A stretch of DNA of 64,000 nt from Pedobacter cryoconitis (GTDB taxonomy: Bacteria > Bacteroidota > Bacteroidia > Sphingobacteriales > Sphingobacteriaceae), in NCBI RefSeq assembly GCF_014200595.1, contig NZ_JACHCG010000001.1:1488001-1552000 (forward strand). Reading direction: 5' to 3'. The stretch's first letter is position 1; the number at the start of each line of letters is the position of its first letter. Of the stretch, positions 1 through 12,600 are shown in pieces. The notes under the pieces were generated by a model that ran no database searches, was not told where the DNA came from, and saw only the letters and a program-made list of their open reading frames with translations. Position numbers and translations under genes: made by a program.

Positions 1-3000
1 TTTGAGTATACCAATGGACTGGGGCAGGTGATGCTGAAAAAGACACAAGCAGAACCCGGTCTGGCCAGGCAAGTGGTGGTACAGCCTGATGATTCTTATA
101 CGGTGACTACGATAGATACCAGCTCTTTAACACCACCACAACTCCGCTGGATAGGAAACGGCCGGACAGTATTAAACAATAAAGGAAATGCAGTTCAGCA
201 ATATGAACCTTATTTCTCTGTCAGCTTTCAATATGAAGATTTGAAGGAACTCATAGAAACAGGAGTGACCTCCACCTTATATTATGACGCGCCGGGCAGG
301 ATTATCAAGACTGTACTACCGGATGAAAGTTATTCTAAAGTTGAATATACTTCCTGGAAACAGCTCTCCTGGGATCAGAATGACACTTTATTGGATTCTC
401 CATGGTATTTAAACCGGCATAACGGGCTGATCAATGCAGAACTCATTGCCGATGGCAAAGATCCGGCACTGGAAAAACAAGTCGCCGATCAGGCAGTTAA
501 ACATGCCAATACACCTGCTGTACAGCATTTTGATACGATGGGCAGACCAGTATTAGCTATCGCACATAACAAAGACCTGAGTACTGCCGCAGATGTGTTT
601 TCCCAGACGCGGGCCATACTGGATGCAGAAGGAAATCAGCGGGGAGTAATTGATAGCAGAGATAACCTGCTGATGCAGTATAAATATAACATGCTCGGTA
701 ATCTCGTTTATCAGGACAGTACCGATGCAGGTAAGCGCTGGCTGATTCAGGATATTACAGGGAAACCTTTAAGGACCTGGGATGAACGGAACCATGAGTT
801 TCAATATTACTATGACATCATGCACCGGTCTGACTATAGTAAGATCCTTGGCGGGGATGGCGCAGTTGCACTGGATAACATCTTTGAGCGGTTTTTTTAT
901 GGAGATACTGTTCTTAATGCTAAGGTTAAAAATCTTAAAGGTCAGATAATCAAACGTTATGATACAGGTGGTTTAATAGATACTCCAGCATATGACTTTA
1001 AAGGGAAACCTGTTTCAACTAACAGAACACTCTTTAAATATTATAAGCAGGTTGCTAACTGGATTGACGGGAACCTGGTTTCAAACCTGGAAACTGACAG
1101 CTATACTTTTACAACCGAACTGGATGCACTGGGCAGGATTTCTAAACAAACTGCGCCCGATGGAAGTGTCATTACACCTGCTTATAATGAAGCCGGGCTG
1201 TTAAATTCAGAGACGGTCGCGCATACAGACCCGGTGATCACCACCACTTATATCAAGGATATTGATTACAATGAAAAGGGGCAGCGCAGTAAAATTATTT
1301 ATGGGAATGACGTCATCACCCGGTTTTACTATGACCGGGAAACCTTCCGGCTCAACCGGCTGGAAAGTAAAAGACAAAATAATGATCCATTACAAGACTG
1401 GACTTATAGCTACGATCCGGTAGGAAATGTGGCTTTTATTAAAGACCAGAATATTCCGGTTGTATTTTTTAATAACCAGAAAGTGACCGGGATGTCTGAA
1501 TATATTTATGATGCTTTATATCAATTGGTGAATGCTAAAGGCCGTGAAAACGATGCCGCGCTGGTTTATACGAATAAAGATAACTGGAATGATATTGCTT
1601 TTATGCAGACTGCAAACCCCGGAGATCCGATGGCTGTCCGTAATTATACACAAAGTTATCAGTATGATAAAGTGGGGAATATCCAGCAGGTACAGCACGT
1701 GGCTACAGGCAACAGCTGGACGAGGACTTACCAATATGGGACAGGTAATAACAGGCTGAACAGTACAAAAATAGGAGCCAGTACCTATGCGTATACCCAT
1801 CATCCTGAACACGGCTTTATCCTCGGAATGCCCCACCTGGAAGAAATGGGCTGGAGCTTTAAAGAAGAGCTTATCAAAACTGTCCGTCAGAAAAGACTGG
1901 ATGGAGGCACTGCCGAAACTACTTATTACCAATATGATGGGCAGGGACAGCGGGTCCGGAAAATTACCGAAAATGAAGCTGATCCTGGAAATACACCTAC
2001 AGTTAAAGAAGAACGTATTTACAATTCCGGTTATGAGCTTTACCGTAAAGTGACTGGTACAAATGCCGGGCTGGAACGCAGAAGCTTAAGCCTGATTGAC
2101 CAGGGAAACCGCTTTGTGATGGCCGAAAGCCGGAATGCGATAGACGATGGAACAGAAAAACACCTGGTGCGTTATCAGTTGCATAACCATACCGGTTCTG
2201 CGAGTATGGAACTGGATGCTACGGCGCAGCTGATCAGTTATGAAGAATATCATCCTTTTGGAACAACGGCTTACCAGGCAAAAAATGCCACTGTCAAAGC
2301 TGCAGCCAAACGTTATCGCTATACCGGGATGGAGCGCGATGAAGAGAGCGGGCTTTCTTATCATAGTTCGCGTTATGAGCTGCCCTGGCTGGGGCGATGG
2401 CTGAATGTCGATGCAGCAGGGCTTAAAGACGGGGTGAATTTATATGCTTATACCCGGAATAATCCGATCCGGTATAATGACCAGACCGGTACACAGTCCG
2501 ATCCTGTGCAAATAAATTTTTGGGAAAGCCGGGTTTACCATACCGAAGTCACTGCGACTTACAGTGCCCGGGGGATTTCTCCTGAACTCAGAGCGACAAT
2601 GACCGGAGTATACCGGATCTGGACTTCTGATTATACCAGCGAAGTAGATGTCGGGCACATGGGGAAACCTTTTGTTTTACTCAGAGCGGGCGAAAGATCG
2701 CCTGTGGGGCCTCAGCTGGCCGGGCCTAATAGAAGTGACGGCGGTGGTGCAGTAAGAGCAATGGCGGCAGCTGTAAGAGGGGCAGGTGGTTTTACCAGAA
2801 CTGATGATCTTGATTTAACTCCCGCAGGTATCGCTTCCAAAGGGACGAGATACCCGGCTATTGCTTTGCCTCCTGCACTAAGAGATCCAAGGCTCCCGGT
2901 GATTGGCAGGCTGACCGCAGCGCCGCCAACACCGCCACCACTGATTACGGTTCCGCCGGCTTCAGGAACTGGCGCTCCGGTAACACCCGTAACGCCACCT

Positions 3001-3555
3001 GCACCAATGGAACAGTTGTCTTTTGACTTTAATGCCCCGCCAAGACCAGCTGCGCCACCACGGCCTCCGGTAGCACCACCGCGTCCGGTCACACCGCCAA
3101 GAGCTGCCACCCCGCCAAGGGCGCCATCTGGCGGAGGCGGAGGCAGAAGTGGAAGAAGCGTTCCGATGGGAGGCGGAGGAGTTGGTACCAGTGTGGTCGG
3201 TGCAGTTGGACGTGCAGTTCCATTTGTGGCCGAAGCCGAAGTGGTCTTGACAGGCGCAGCAGGCGCATCCTTAATGACTGCCACTACAGCGCCGCTGGCG
3301 GCACCTTTACTGGCCACCGCAGAAGCTCTACCAGTAGTTGCCGGGGTTGCCGTGATTGGGGCAGGAACAGGGCATATTGTCCGGGCTGTGGCTTCTGAAG
3401 CCGGAGCAAGCAGGTCAACTGCCGATGGACTGGGTTTAGGTGCAGCGGTATTGACCGGAGCCGCGATCGGATCAGTTATCCCTGGTGTCGGAACTGCTGT
3501 AGGAGCCGGAGTAGGCGCATTGGTAGCAGGGGGACTTTACTTATGGTCGCTTTAA
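1..3555 (+). CDS. Tc toxin TcB-TcC fusion (RHS repeat protein), 5' truncated by window edge
   Basis: The reading frame is open from base 1, so the start lies upstream; 1184 residues are visible. The first part matches the C-terminal half of TcB and runs into TcC. Many YD/RHS repeats (YDALGR-like, YNEAGLL, YDPVGN, YDKVGN) build the cocoon that holds the toxic payload. The RHS core ends with the conserved block GRWLNVDAAG...NDQTG; the two aspartates (visible residues 804 and 827) correspond to those of the TcC aspartyl autoprotease that frees the C-terminus. Residues ~831-1184 are a variable region: a globular segment (~835-965), a Pro-rich linker with PPRP repeats, a Gly run, and two Ala/Gly-rich hydrophobic stretches ending in LYLWSL. 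The payload activity is not recognised. TcA follows 61 bp downstream on the same strand, consistent with one operon. Confidence 0.93.
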   Translation, partial: FEYTNGLGQVMLKKTQAEPGLARQVVVQPDDSYTVTTIDTSSLTPPQLRWIGNGRTVLNNKGNAVQQYEPYFSVSFQYEDLKELIETGVTSTLYYDAPGRIIKTVLPDESYSKVEYTSWKQLSWDQNDTLLDSPWYLNRHNGLINAELIADGKDPALEKQVADQAVKHANTPAVQHFDTMGRPVLAIAHNKDLSTAADVFSQTRAILDAEGNQRGVIDSRDNLLMQYKYNMLGNLVYQDSTDAGKRWLIQDITGKPLRTWDERNHEFQYYYDIMHRSDYSKILGGDGAVALDNIFERFFYGDTVLNAKVKNLKGQIIKRYDTGGLIDTPAYDFKGKPVSTNRTLFKYYKQVANWIDGNLVSNLETDSYTFTTELDALGRISKQTAPDGSVITPAYNEAGLLNSETVAHTDPVITTTYIKDIDYNEKGQRSKIIYGNDVITRFYYDRETFRLNRLESKRQNNDPLQDWTYSYDPVGNVAFIKDQNIPVVFFNNQKVTGMSEYIYDALYQLVNAKGRENDAALVYTNKDNWNDIAFMQTANPGDPMAVRNYTQSYQYDKVGNIQQVQHVATGNSWTRTYQYGTGNNRLNSTKIGASTYAYTHHPEHGFILGMPHLEEMGWSFKEELIKTVRQKRLDGGTAETTYYQYDGQGQRVRKITENEADPGNTPTVKEERIYNSGYELYRKVTGTNAGLERRSLSLIDQGNRFVMAESRNAIDDGTEKHLVRYQLHNHTGSASMELDATAQLISYEEYHPFGTTAYQAKNATVKAAAKRYRYTGMERDEESGLSYHSSRYELPWLGRWLNVDAAGLKDGVNLYAYTRNNPIRYNDQTGTQSDPVQINFWESRVYHTEVTATYSARGISPELRATMTGVYRIWTSDYTSEVDVGHMGKPFVLLRAGERSPVGPQLAGPNRSDGGGAVRAMAAAVRGAGGFTRTDDLDLTPAGIASKGTRYPAIALPPALRDPRLPVIGRLTAAPPTPPPLITVPPASGTGAPVTPVTPPAPMEQLSFDFNAPPRPAAPPRPPVAPPRPVTPPRAATPPRAPSGGGGGRSGRSVPMGGGGVGTSVVGAVGRAVPFVAEAEVVLTGAAGASLMTATTAPLAAPLLATAEALPVVAGVAVIGAGTGHIVRAVASEAGASRSTADGLGLGAAVLTGAAIGSVIPGVGTAVGAGVGALVAGGLYLWSL
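2491..3555 (+). other. Hypervariable effector cassette of the TcC subunit
   Basis: This is the part of the TcB-TcC gene downstream of the RHS core autocleavage block. It is visibly richer in G and C than the flanking sequence, with strings of gccgcca and ggcggagg, and its amino acid use shifts to Pro, Ala and Gly. The first ~130 residues contain a GHMGKPF ... GPNRSDGGG segment that looks like a folded domain; the rest is PPRP-type linker and two glycine-zipper-like hydrophobic segments (about nt 3190-3370 and 3430-3550) that could insert in a membrane. Tc effectors are normally the recombining part of the locus, so a cassette origin is inferred. I do not recognise the enzyme class. Confidence 0.7.
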
Positions 3556-3616
3556 GGTTAAAATTGAAAATAAGATAACAGGAATAATATAAAAATTAAA
3601 CATAAAGGAATTCATC

Positions 3617-6600
3617 ATGGCAATTTTAAACGAGGTAATTAATATTGTATTTGGTAAAATAACTAATCAATCTAATCAGCCCTTAGCCAACCTGCTGGTA
3701 CAAGCTTATGACCGTGATATGCGATCAGAAGAGTTGCTGGGCGAATGTATAACCGCGCAGGATGGCAGTTATAAAATTAACTGGAAGCATGAGCAGTTAA
3801 GCGGGCGGGGTATTAAAGAGGCCGATTTATCGATGAAGGTGGTGAGCAGGGAGAAAAAAACCGTACTCTATGCCGCTACTGTAGCCGAAACCAGGTTTAA
3901 TGCCTCCCCGTCAGAAGAAATTAATATAGTCATCAAAGGTATTATTGAACCGGAATTCATTGAATACGATTTTTTATATAAAGAAGTATCATTTCTGGCG
4001 GATAAAGTGAAGCTTGCCGATTTACAGGAAAATGATAACAACCAGGATATTTCGTTCCTTTCCAGGGAAATGAGTGTGCCGGCTGAAAAAATCACACACC
4101 TTGCGATAGCACAGCGGCTTCAGGAGTTATCAAAAATAGACGCGCCTTTCTTTTATGCCCTGCTGCGTAAGAATACCTTATTGAAAAATGACCTGATCAA
4201 TTCTTTTCAGGCGCGTGTGGCCGTAGACCTGAATACGGAAATTCTGCCTTTACTTTACGATGCTGCTTTAGTTGATCCGAAAACTATCAAAAAGGATGTT
4301 GGAGAGGCGGTCAAAGAGAAGCTGATCGCCGGAAAGACGCTGAAAGAATTGGATAGTTATCAGGAAATCCTTCAGCAGTATAAAAAAAGAGGTGAAGATT
4401 ATTATCAAAATGAATATGCCGGTAAAGTCTTCCTGTTATTGAAAAGTTATGTGCTGGATAGCCGCTTGTCTGAAATCGGGCAGATTTTTAAAGCGAACAG
4501 GAACAACCTGAATGGTTTGGTCGATGAGCTGACAGCAAAAAGTTTCTTTGAGAGCAGCAATCAGTCTATTGATGCAAAAACTGCGGTTAAACTGGCTCAG
4601 CTGTTAGGCTTGAATATCGAGCTGATAGACCGCGTTAAAAAAGCAGAAAATATTAAGTCCGAAGAAGATGTTAAAAATCTGGCAGCGCTGAATAAAGCGG
4701 ACTGGCGGGCTATTCTGGTCAAACAACCGGGGGTTAAAGATCAGGGTACTGAAAAACAGATCCTTGATCTGCAAGCTTCGGCTCTTGCCCGGAATTTCGA
4801 AAAGCAATATCCGGGAGTTGCTTTTGCGGCACAGGTAGCAAGAGCGACAAAAACACCTTACCGGAACCAGGCAAAAATCCAGGAGTTTTTTAAAACCCAG
4901 CCGGATTTTGATTTACAGCAAAGCAATATTGATCTGCATTTCAAACAGCAGAAAATGGCAGATGCACAGAATAATCCGCTCCGTGATGAATTGAAAGCAG
5001 TTCAGCGGGTTTTTAAACTCGTGCCGCACTACAGTAAAACGAATGGGCTATTGGCGCAAAACATCCATTCTGCACAAAGTATTACTTTAGCTGGAAAATC
5101 ACGTTTTGTGAAGGATATAGCTCCTAAAGCAGGAATAGACCCTGTAGAGGCCAAAGCAATTTATAAAAAGGCAGAAACAGTCAATACTGCGGCCATGCTG
5201 ATGGCTGGCGAACTGCATGATGTGATGAGTGCTAAAGATATCCCGGCTATGGAAATGAAATCGCTGAGCCTGAAAATAGAGGCGGTCAGCAAAGATTTTC
5301 CAAACCTGAAGACTTTATTTTATACCGCTGATGTTTGTACCTGTGATGAATGCAGGTCGGTTTATAGCCCTGCGGCCTATATGGTAGAGGTTTTACAGTT
5401 TCTGCAAAACAGAATGGTTACCGATCTTACTTTGCCAGCTACTAACCTGTCTGCTAAAGAAGTACTGTTTGAGCGCCGTCCGGATATAGGGGATATTGAT
5501 CTGGGCTGTGAAAATGCAATGACCCCTGTTCCTTATATTGATTTGGTTTGTGAGTTATTAGAAGAAGCTATTTCGCCAGATCCGGGCATTCCTTATACTG
5601 GTGTACTTTCTGATGGGCCGGATCCGCTTAAAGGAAAAATCTCAGCTGCATTGCTCCATACACTATTGTCGGCCAAAACCTCTTTCACTGATCCGGTGAC
5701 TTCAGTTGTTACCGATACACCTTGCAATTTTCCGGTGACTGATCAGGCGCTTATTTTTAAAACAGAGGGAACGCTTCCTGATCAGCCTTTTTACCTGCGG
5801 GATCAAAAAGTAGTTTTTAAAGTTGTGCCATTGGGAGGCATTAAGTACATGATTCACAACTTACGTCAAACATTTTCTCCTGCCGAAGAGCTGGCTTCAA
5901 CTCCAGCTTATGTTAATGTGAACGCATATAAAACATTGCAAACCAGTTTCTATGCTTTTGAACTTCCTTTTGATCTGAACCTGACTTCGGCCAAAGCCTA
6001 TTTCTCCCGCTTTGGGGTAGACCGGTCTGAACTGATGAAAGCTTTTCAAAGCGCAGCCAGCCCTTCAGATCTGGCGATTGCCACAGAAATGCTGGGTTTA
6101 ACCGATGCGGAAAAAGATTTAATTAGTAATGCTGCGACCGGTAAACAGCAGAGTTACTGGAATACCACCGCTGCCAATGCCTCCTCAGAAATGAACAATG
6201 TGGATGTGTTCCTGACTAAAACAGGGCTGAGCTTCCAGGAATTAACTGTATTGCTGACACTGGAATTTATAGATCCGGATCAAAAACTATTTGTTCAAAA
6301 TCTGGATCTGACTTGTGATACCACGAAAAAGATAATTGCTAACCTGGATGATGTTGCTTTAGACCGCATTCACCGTTTCTTAAGATTACAGAAAAAAACA
6401 GGGTTGAAATTTGAGTTACTGGATGAAATCATTTCTCAACCGAACCTTGGCGCGGACGATCTTCAGGAAACGTTATTAAAGCTGGCTGAGCTGAACAGTA
6501 TTTCGGTATTAAGTGGTATTAAGGTGGAAGAACTTGTAGGTTTCTTCGGAGAGATCGCTTATGAAATACGTACACAGGAGAGTCCGCTGCCATTGTTTTA

Positions 6601-9600
6601 CCAGGTCTTTCTGAATAAAGCTAAAAATGGTTTTGCAGATGATCAGTTATTGGCAGATACGATTACAGGTACTGCTTTATTGTCTCTATACAAAGATAGT
6701 TTATCAGTTTGTCTGCAATTATCGGGAGATGATTTTGATGCGCTAACACAGTTTACACCCGATGGTTTGTTGAATTTCAAAAATCTGAGTGTGCTGTATT
6801 CGATAGCCAGAATGCTGCAAAAATTAAGTTTGAAACGTACTGACTTTGAAGCGATCAATGAATTATCCGGATTGAGTTATGCTACAGATCCGGCTGTCTT
6901 ACTGCAATTCATTCAGCAGGTTATGGCTTTCAGATCTTATCCTCAGCGTCCTGCGGATCTGCTTTTTATGCTGAAACATGAGGCTACAGACCTGGTGGAC
7001 CGGGAACTGAAAGAAGACCGGATTATAGCCGTATTGACACAGTTACAAACTGATCTGGGAAAAGTTCTTACAGACAATCAGTCGCTCTATATTGATGGCC
7101 TGGAAACTGATGAACAAAGAGAAGCTTTACAAAATCAATTTGCCGGATTAGCCAATGTAGAACAAGATACGGTTAAAACATTGATGGGATTTCTGGATGC
7201 GGATTGGGTTTCACCAGCTGCGGCCAAAACATTTGCCGATGATCATCTGGCTTATCTTGATCCGGTTGCAGGTATCAAAAGAGAAGGCTTTGATACTACT
7301 GCGATTAAAGCCAGTATAGATGACCTCGCGGCAGCTACAGCAGCTACTTTTCCGGCAGTTCAGAAAACCTTGCTGAAGTCGTTTTTTGATGCAATTTCTG
7401 TCTATTTTATAACTGCTGGAAAGCTGACTACTTTAACACAATGCCTGATGCAGACCTTCAAAGCCCCGGAAGATCTTTCGCAGGTGATTTTGAATTACGC
7501 CTTGTTGAGACAACCTGCGCCGGGTACAGCCATGCTCAAAGACCTGTTATCAGCTGATAGTTTTATTAATCTGGCAGCTCCGATTACCAGTATAAACGCA
7601 GCGGATCAGTTTTCGGCGCTCCGGTTATTGCATAAAATGATCCCGCTGATCAATTCATTTCAGCTGGATGCGCCAACTACGGCGTGGTATTTTGAAAATG
7701 CGGCTGATTTAGGATGGTTTGTATGTGACGGAATCCCTTATACAAGTACGCTGAACCCTGTAGACTTCGCTTTATATGCTGATTTTATCGGCATATTGAA
7801 TCTGGCAAATGCTTTAAGCCCTGTCCCTGATCCTGCGGATGCAGAAAACCCGCTTACCTTTCAGCAGACTATGGAGTTACTGCTGCCCGGTAATACCACG
7901 AGTCAGACCCTATGGCTGCAAACGGTGGCTTTACTCACTGGTTATCAATCCTCTGATGTAACAGCTATAGATGCCAGGATGTTTGTTGCCTTTAATCCGG
8001 ACGCTTATAAATCTTCAAAAACCTGGCAGGCGTTAATCACCAATGCCGAATACCTGCGCACATTAGGGACTACGGTAAGCCAGGTTATTGCTTTTATCAA
8101 ACCTGTTTTAACTGATGTAGACACCACGCAGCTCAGAATGGCACTTAAAGCCAGGTATGATGAAAATACATGGTCAGATACTTTGAAAGAGATTACTGAC
8201 GCGATCAGGCCTCAGAAAAGAGATGCACTGGTTGCGTATTTATTAGCCATTAATCCTGATTTAAAGGATGAAAATGACCTTTATGATTATTTTCTGGTTG
8301 ATGTGGAAATGGAATCTCTGGTTTCTTCTTCGCGGATCGTATTAGCACACAATACGATACAGCTTTTTGTACAACGCTGTTTAATGGGGCTGGAGCCAAA
8401 ATGTGCGGCAAATCTGGATGATGATCCAAGCTGGGATCAATGGAAGTGGATGAAGAATTACCGGGTTTGGGAAGCAAACCGTAAAATATTCCTGTATCCT
8501 GAAAACTGGATGGAAGCAGAATTGCGTGATGACAAGTCGTTTATGTTCGAAGAACTGGAAAGTGAATTGTTACAGGATGAGCTGAACAATGATACAGCCG
8601 AAGCAGGGCTGATCAACTATCTGGAAAAATTAGATAACATTGCCTTTTTGGAAATCGTGGCCAGCTGGTATCAGGCCGATATCAAAACTATGCACGTTTT
8701 TGGACGTACTAAAGGCGGTGATCCGGCAATTTATTACTACCGCAGGTTCGAGCAGGAGCGCTCCTGGACGCCATGGGAGAAGGTAGAACTTGATATTACT
8801 TCAGATCAGCTGCTTGCTTTTATGCGGAATAACCGGCTTTGTCTGGCCTGGCCAATTTTTAGCGATGAGGCCGAAATGAAAGATACGATCTCTGTGCCAG
8901 GCGGTTCCGGCGGGGGCACTGTACCGGGCAAGCCGAATAAAAAATCAAAAATACAACTTGCTATCAGTGAGTTTGCCAATAAAAAGTGGCAGCCTAAAAA
9001 GATATCCAAAGACGCGATTGAAAATCCGGCCGGCCCCGGAAATTATGCCCTGAATACCGTGTCACAGGATTTATATAACATGATGTATGTGGAAGCTATA
9101 GATCAGATCTGGTTTTTCAGTACCAATGACAATGGCGACTCCAATCAGCATAGATTGGATGGTATATTCAATGTGGCAGGTTGTAAAGGTTATCCTGAGC
9201 TGGTAAAGGACTTTGATCCTATAGATTTGCCGGATTTTTACCCTGACTTTGACAATACCAAACTGAGTTTGCAGCGTTATAACGAAAGGAGCGAAAATGC
9301 ACCTGAAGTAGATCACCTGGCCGTGATGAATGCTTTTTCTATGACCGAATTTATGGAATTGCTTGGCGTAACACCCGGAACTTTCCGACTCACTTACCCT
9401 GCACAGTTTACTTATATCGATTTTTTAGTCATGTTATTTGAGCTGATCTTCTCCGGAATTAACGGAGGATACAGGGCAGAAAGTGCAGTAGGCAGAAAAG
9501 GCAGGTTTAAAGGGGCAATGGGTACTTTGTTGCCGTACTTTATGGAAGATAGTAACCATGCCTATGTGATCGTCCCTGGATTTTATCACCTGTCAAAAGA

Positions 9601-12600
9601 TGAAACCGGGCCTGTTGTTTTACAGCGGACAGTTTCTGATGTGCTGACCCTTATGGAGGAAATCATCGCCCTTGGCAAAAAATACCTGGCTAAATTACAG
9701 GCTGTACCTGCACCCGATCCGGTTGAATTAGTCAAAGAACTCAACAAAGATGATGCGTTTCAAAAGATTAAAACAGAGTTTGGTAATTATAAAGGCCTTA
9801 AATATGGTGAAGCTTTCAAGAATATGTACCACCCGCTGGTTTGCCCGCTTAAAAAGACCTTATACAAATCGGGAATTCCTGAACTCATGAAACGCGAGAC
9901 GCAGTTACAGCAGTCTGATTTTAATTTCAAGACAAATTATAAGCCCAATCTGCTTAAGATACCAAGAACTTATTTGCTGGAAACTAATGGGGTCAGGAAA
10001 CTGACCTTCCCAGTGGAAGATATTGATTTTAGCAGTGATGGCAGCTATAGCGGCTATAACTGGGAGCTGTTTTTCCATATCCCGTTTTTACTGGCCTGTC
10101 AGCTTACGCAGAATCAGCAATTTGAAGACGCGATGAGCTGGTTCCATTACATGTTTAATCCGACGGGGGCTCTGGCTGGCAATGCGCCTGAAAAGTATTG
10201 GGTAACGAAGCCCTTTTTTCAAACCCACCAGGCAGATTACGCTGCACAGCTGATTGATAACTTGTTATATAAAGTGGCAGAGTTTTCTACTGAAGATGTT
10301 TCTAAACTGAATGCTGCGATTTCACAGTGGAGGGACAACCCTTTTCAGCCTTATGTGGTAGCCAGGTTCAGGCCGGTGGCTTATCAGAAAGCACTGCTGA
10401 TGAAATATATTGAAAACTTAACCGAATGGGGTGATTACCTGTTCCGGCAGGATACGATGGAAGCCATTGCACAGGCTACACAAATGTATATTCTGGCCGA
10501 TAAGCTGCTTGGGCCTAAGCCAAGGGTGATTAAGCCAGTGATTAAGGCTCCTTATGAAACTTACAATCAGTTACAGGCGAATATAGATGCTTTTGGGAAT
10601 GCGCTGGTTAATCTGGAGAATATTTTACCTGATTTGTCGGTCTTACCAGAAGGGGGAGCCGAATTACCTCCTGCGCCGGTTACCTTGTCTATGTTATATT
10701 TCTGTATCCCTGACAACGATCAGATGGATACTTACTGGGATCAGGTAGCTGACAGGTTGTTTAAAATCCGTAATTCTCAAAATATTGATGGCGTATTCCG
10801 CAGCCTGGCTTTATTTGCACCTCCAATTGATCCGGGGATGCTGGTCCGTGCGGCGGCTTCCGGAATGGATATTTCTTCAATTCTTGCGGGGATGAATGCA
10901 CCAGCACCTTATTACAGGTTTAATGTTTTGACGCAGAAAGCAACAGAACTCGCCCAGGAGGTCAGGGGCCTGGGTAGTTCTTTGCTTCAGGCGTTAGAAA
11001 AGAAAGATGCAGAAGCCATGGCTTTATTGAGAAGTGAACTGGAAATCCGTGTTTTAAATGCGGTAAAGGACATGAAAACGCTGCAAATTGATGAAGCTAA
11101 GGAACAGATTGATGTTTTGGAGAAAACGAAACTGGTTACCCAGGCGCGTCATGATTACTATATGAATATCAGTTATATCACGCCTAAAGAGCAGTTAAAC
11201 CTGGATAAACTGAGTGAATCTCATGATTACCAGATGGCTTCCCAGATTTTAGGGGCTACGGCGGGTATCCTGGCTTTAATCCCGGATCTGGATATCGGTG
11301 CTTCTGGTTTTGGCGGAAGTCCGCTTGCGGCTGTTAAATGGGGAGGTAGTTTCCTTGCGCATTCTGCAAATGCAGCGGCGGGGGTATTGAATGTATTGAG
11401 TTCTGCGGCTTCTTATGAGGCGAACCGGGCAGCGACTGCGGGTAGTTATGACCGCCGTTTTGCGGATTGGAAATTACAGGAAACCCTGGCGGCGAAGGAA
11501 CTTGATTCTCTGGATAAACAAATTGCTGCGGCCCAGATCAGGCAGGAGATTGCAGAAACCGACTTGCGTAATCATTTGATACAAATTGATAATGCGAAGA
11601 AAACGGATGATTTTATGCATCAGAAATATACGAATAAACAGCTTTATGACTGGATGATCGGACAGGTGAGCTCAGTTTATTTCAGTGCTTACAGCCTGGC
11701 GCACGATTTCGCTAAAAAAGCAGAGAAGAGTTATCAGTTTGAATTGGGGAATGACGATACATATATTCAGTATGGGTATTGGGATAGCTTGAAGAAAGGG
11801 CTTCAAAGTGCTGATAAACTGCTTCATGATCTCAAAAGGATGGAATGTGGTTATCTGGATAAGAATAAACGGGAATATGAGCTGACGAAACATGTTTCGG
11901 TTTGTTTGCTGGATCCGCTGGCTTTAGCACAGCTGCGCGCAACAGGGGTATGTGATTTTGATTTGCCCGAAGCTTTGTTTGATCTGGATTATGCAGGACA
12001 GTATTTCAGAAGGATTAAGTCTGTGAGTGTGAGTTTGCCTTGTATTGCCGGGCCTCATACTATGGTGAGTGCTAAATTATCGCTCGTTAAAAACAAGTAC
12101 CGTAAAAATATGAACCAGAATAACCTGGCAGGGACGGGGTATACAGAAGATCCGGCTGGGAATGACGACCGTTTTGTTTTCAATATTGGTGCAATTCAGT
12201 CTATTGCAGCTAGTAGTGCGCAAAATGATAGTGGTATCTTTGAATTGAATTTCAAAGATGAAAGGTATCTGCCTTTTGAAGGTACGGGGGCGATCAGCAG
12301 CTGGCGGCTGGAATTACCGGGAACAATCCGGCAGTTTGATTATACCACGATTACGGATGTTGTTTTACATGTAAAATATACAGCCAGAGAGGGTGGATCG
12401 GTACTTAAAGGTTTAGCAGAGACAAGTTTGAAGGATCGTTTAAATGCGATCAGTCAGACGCTGAATGAAACCGGGTTACATTTAGGTATTAATGTCAAAC
12501 AGGAAATGCCTGATGTCTGGAACCTGCTGCTTAAAAATGCTTCAACTCCGGTCACGATCGCAAAATTCAAATTGCCCTATTTTGTTCAGCCCTTAACGGC

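Noticed and set aside
2712..3317. A 201-codon open frame on the minus strand inside the TcC variable region
   Set aside because: It arises from the GC-rich Pro/Gly/Ala codons of the plus-strand gene; its product is low-complexity and has no start context or homology pattern.
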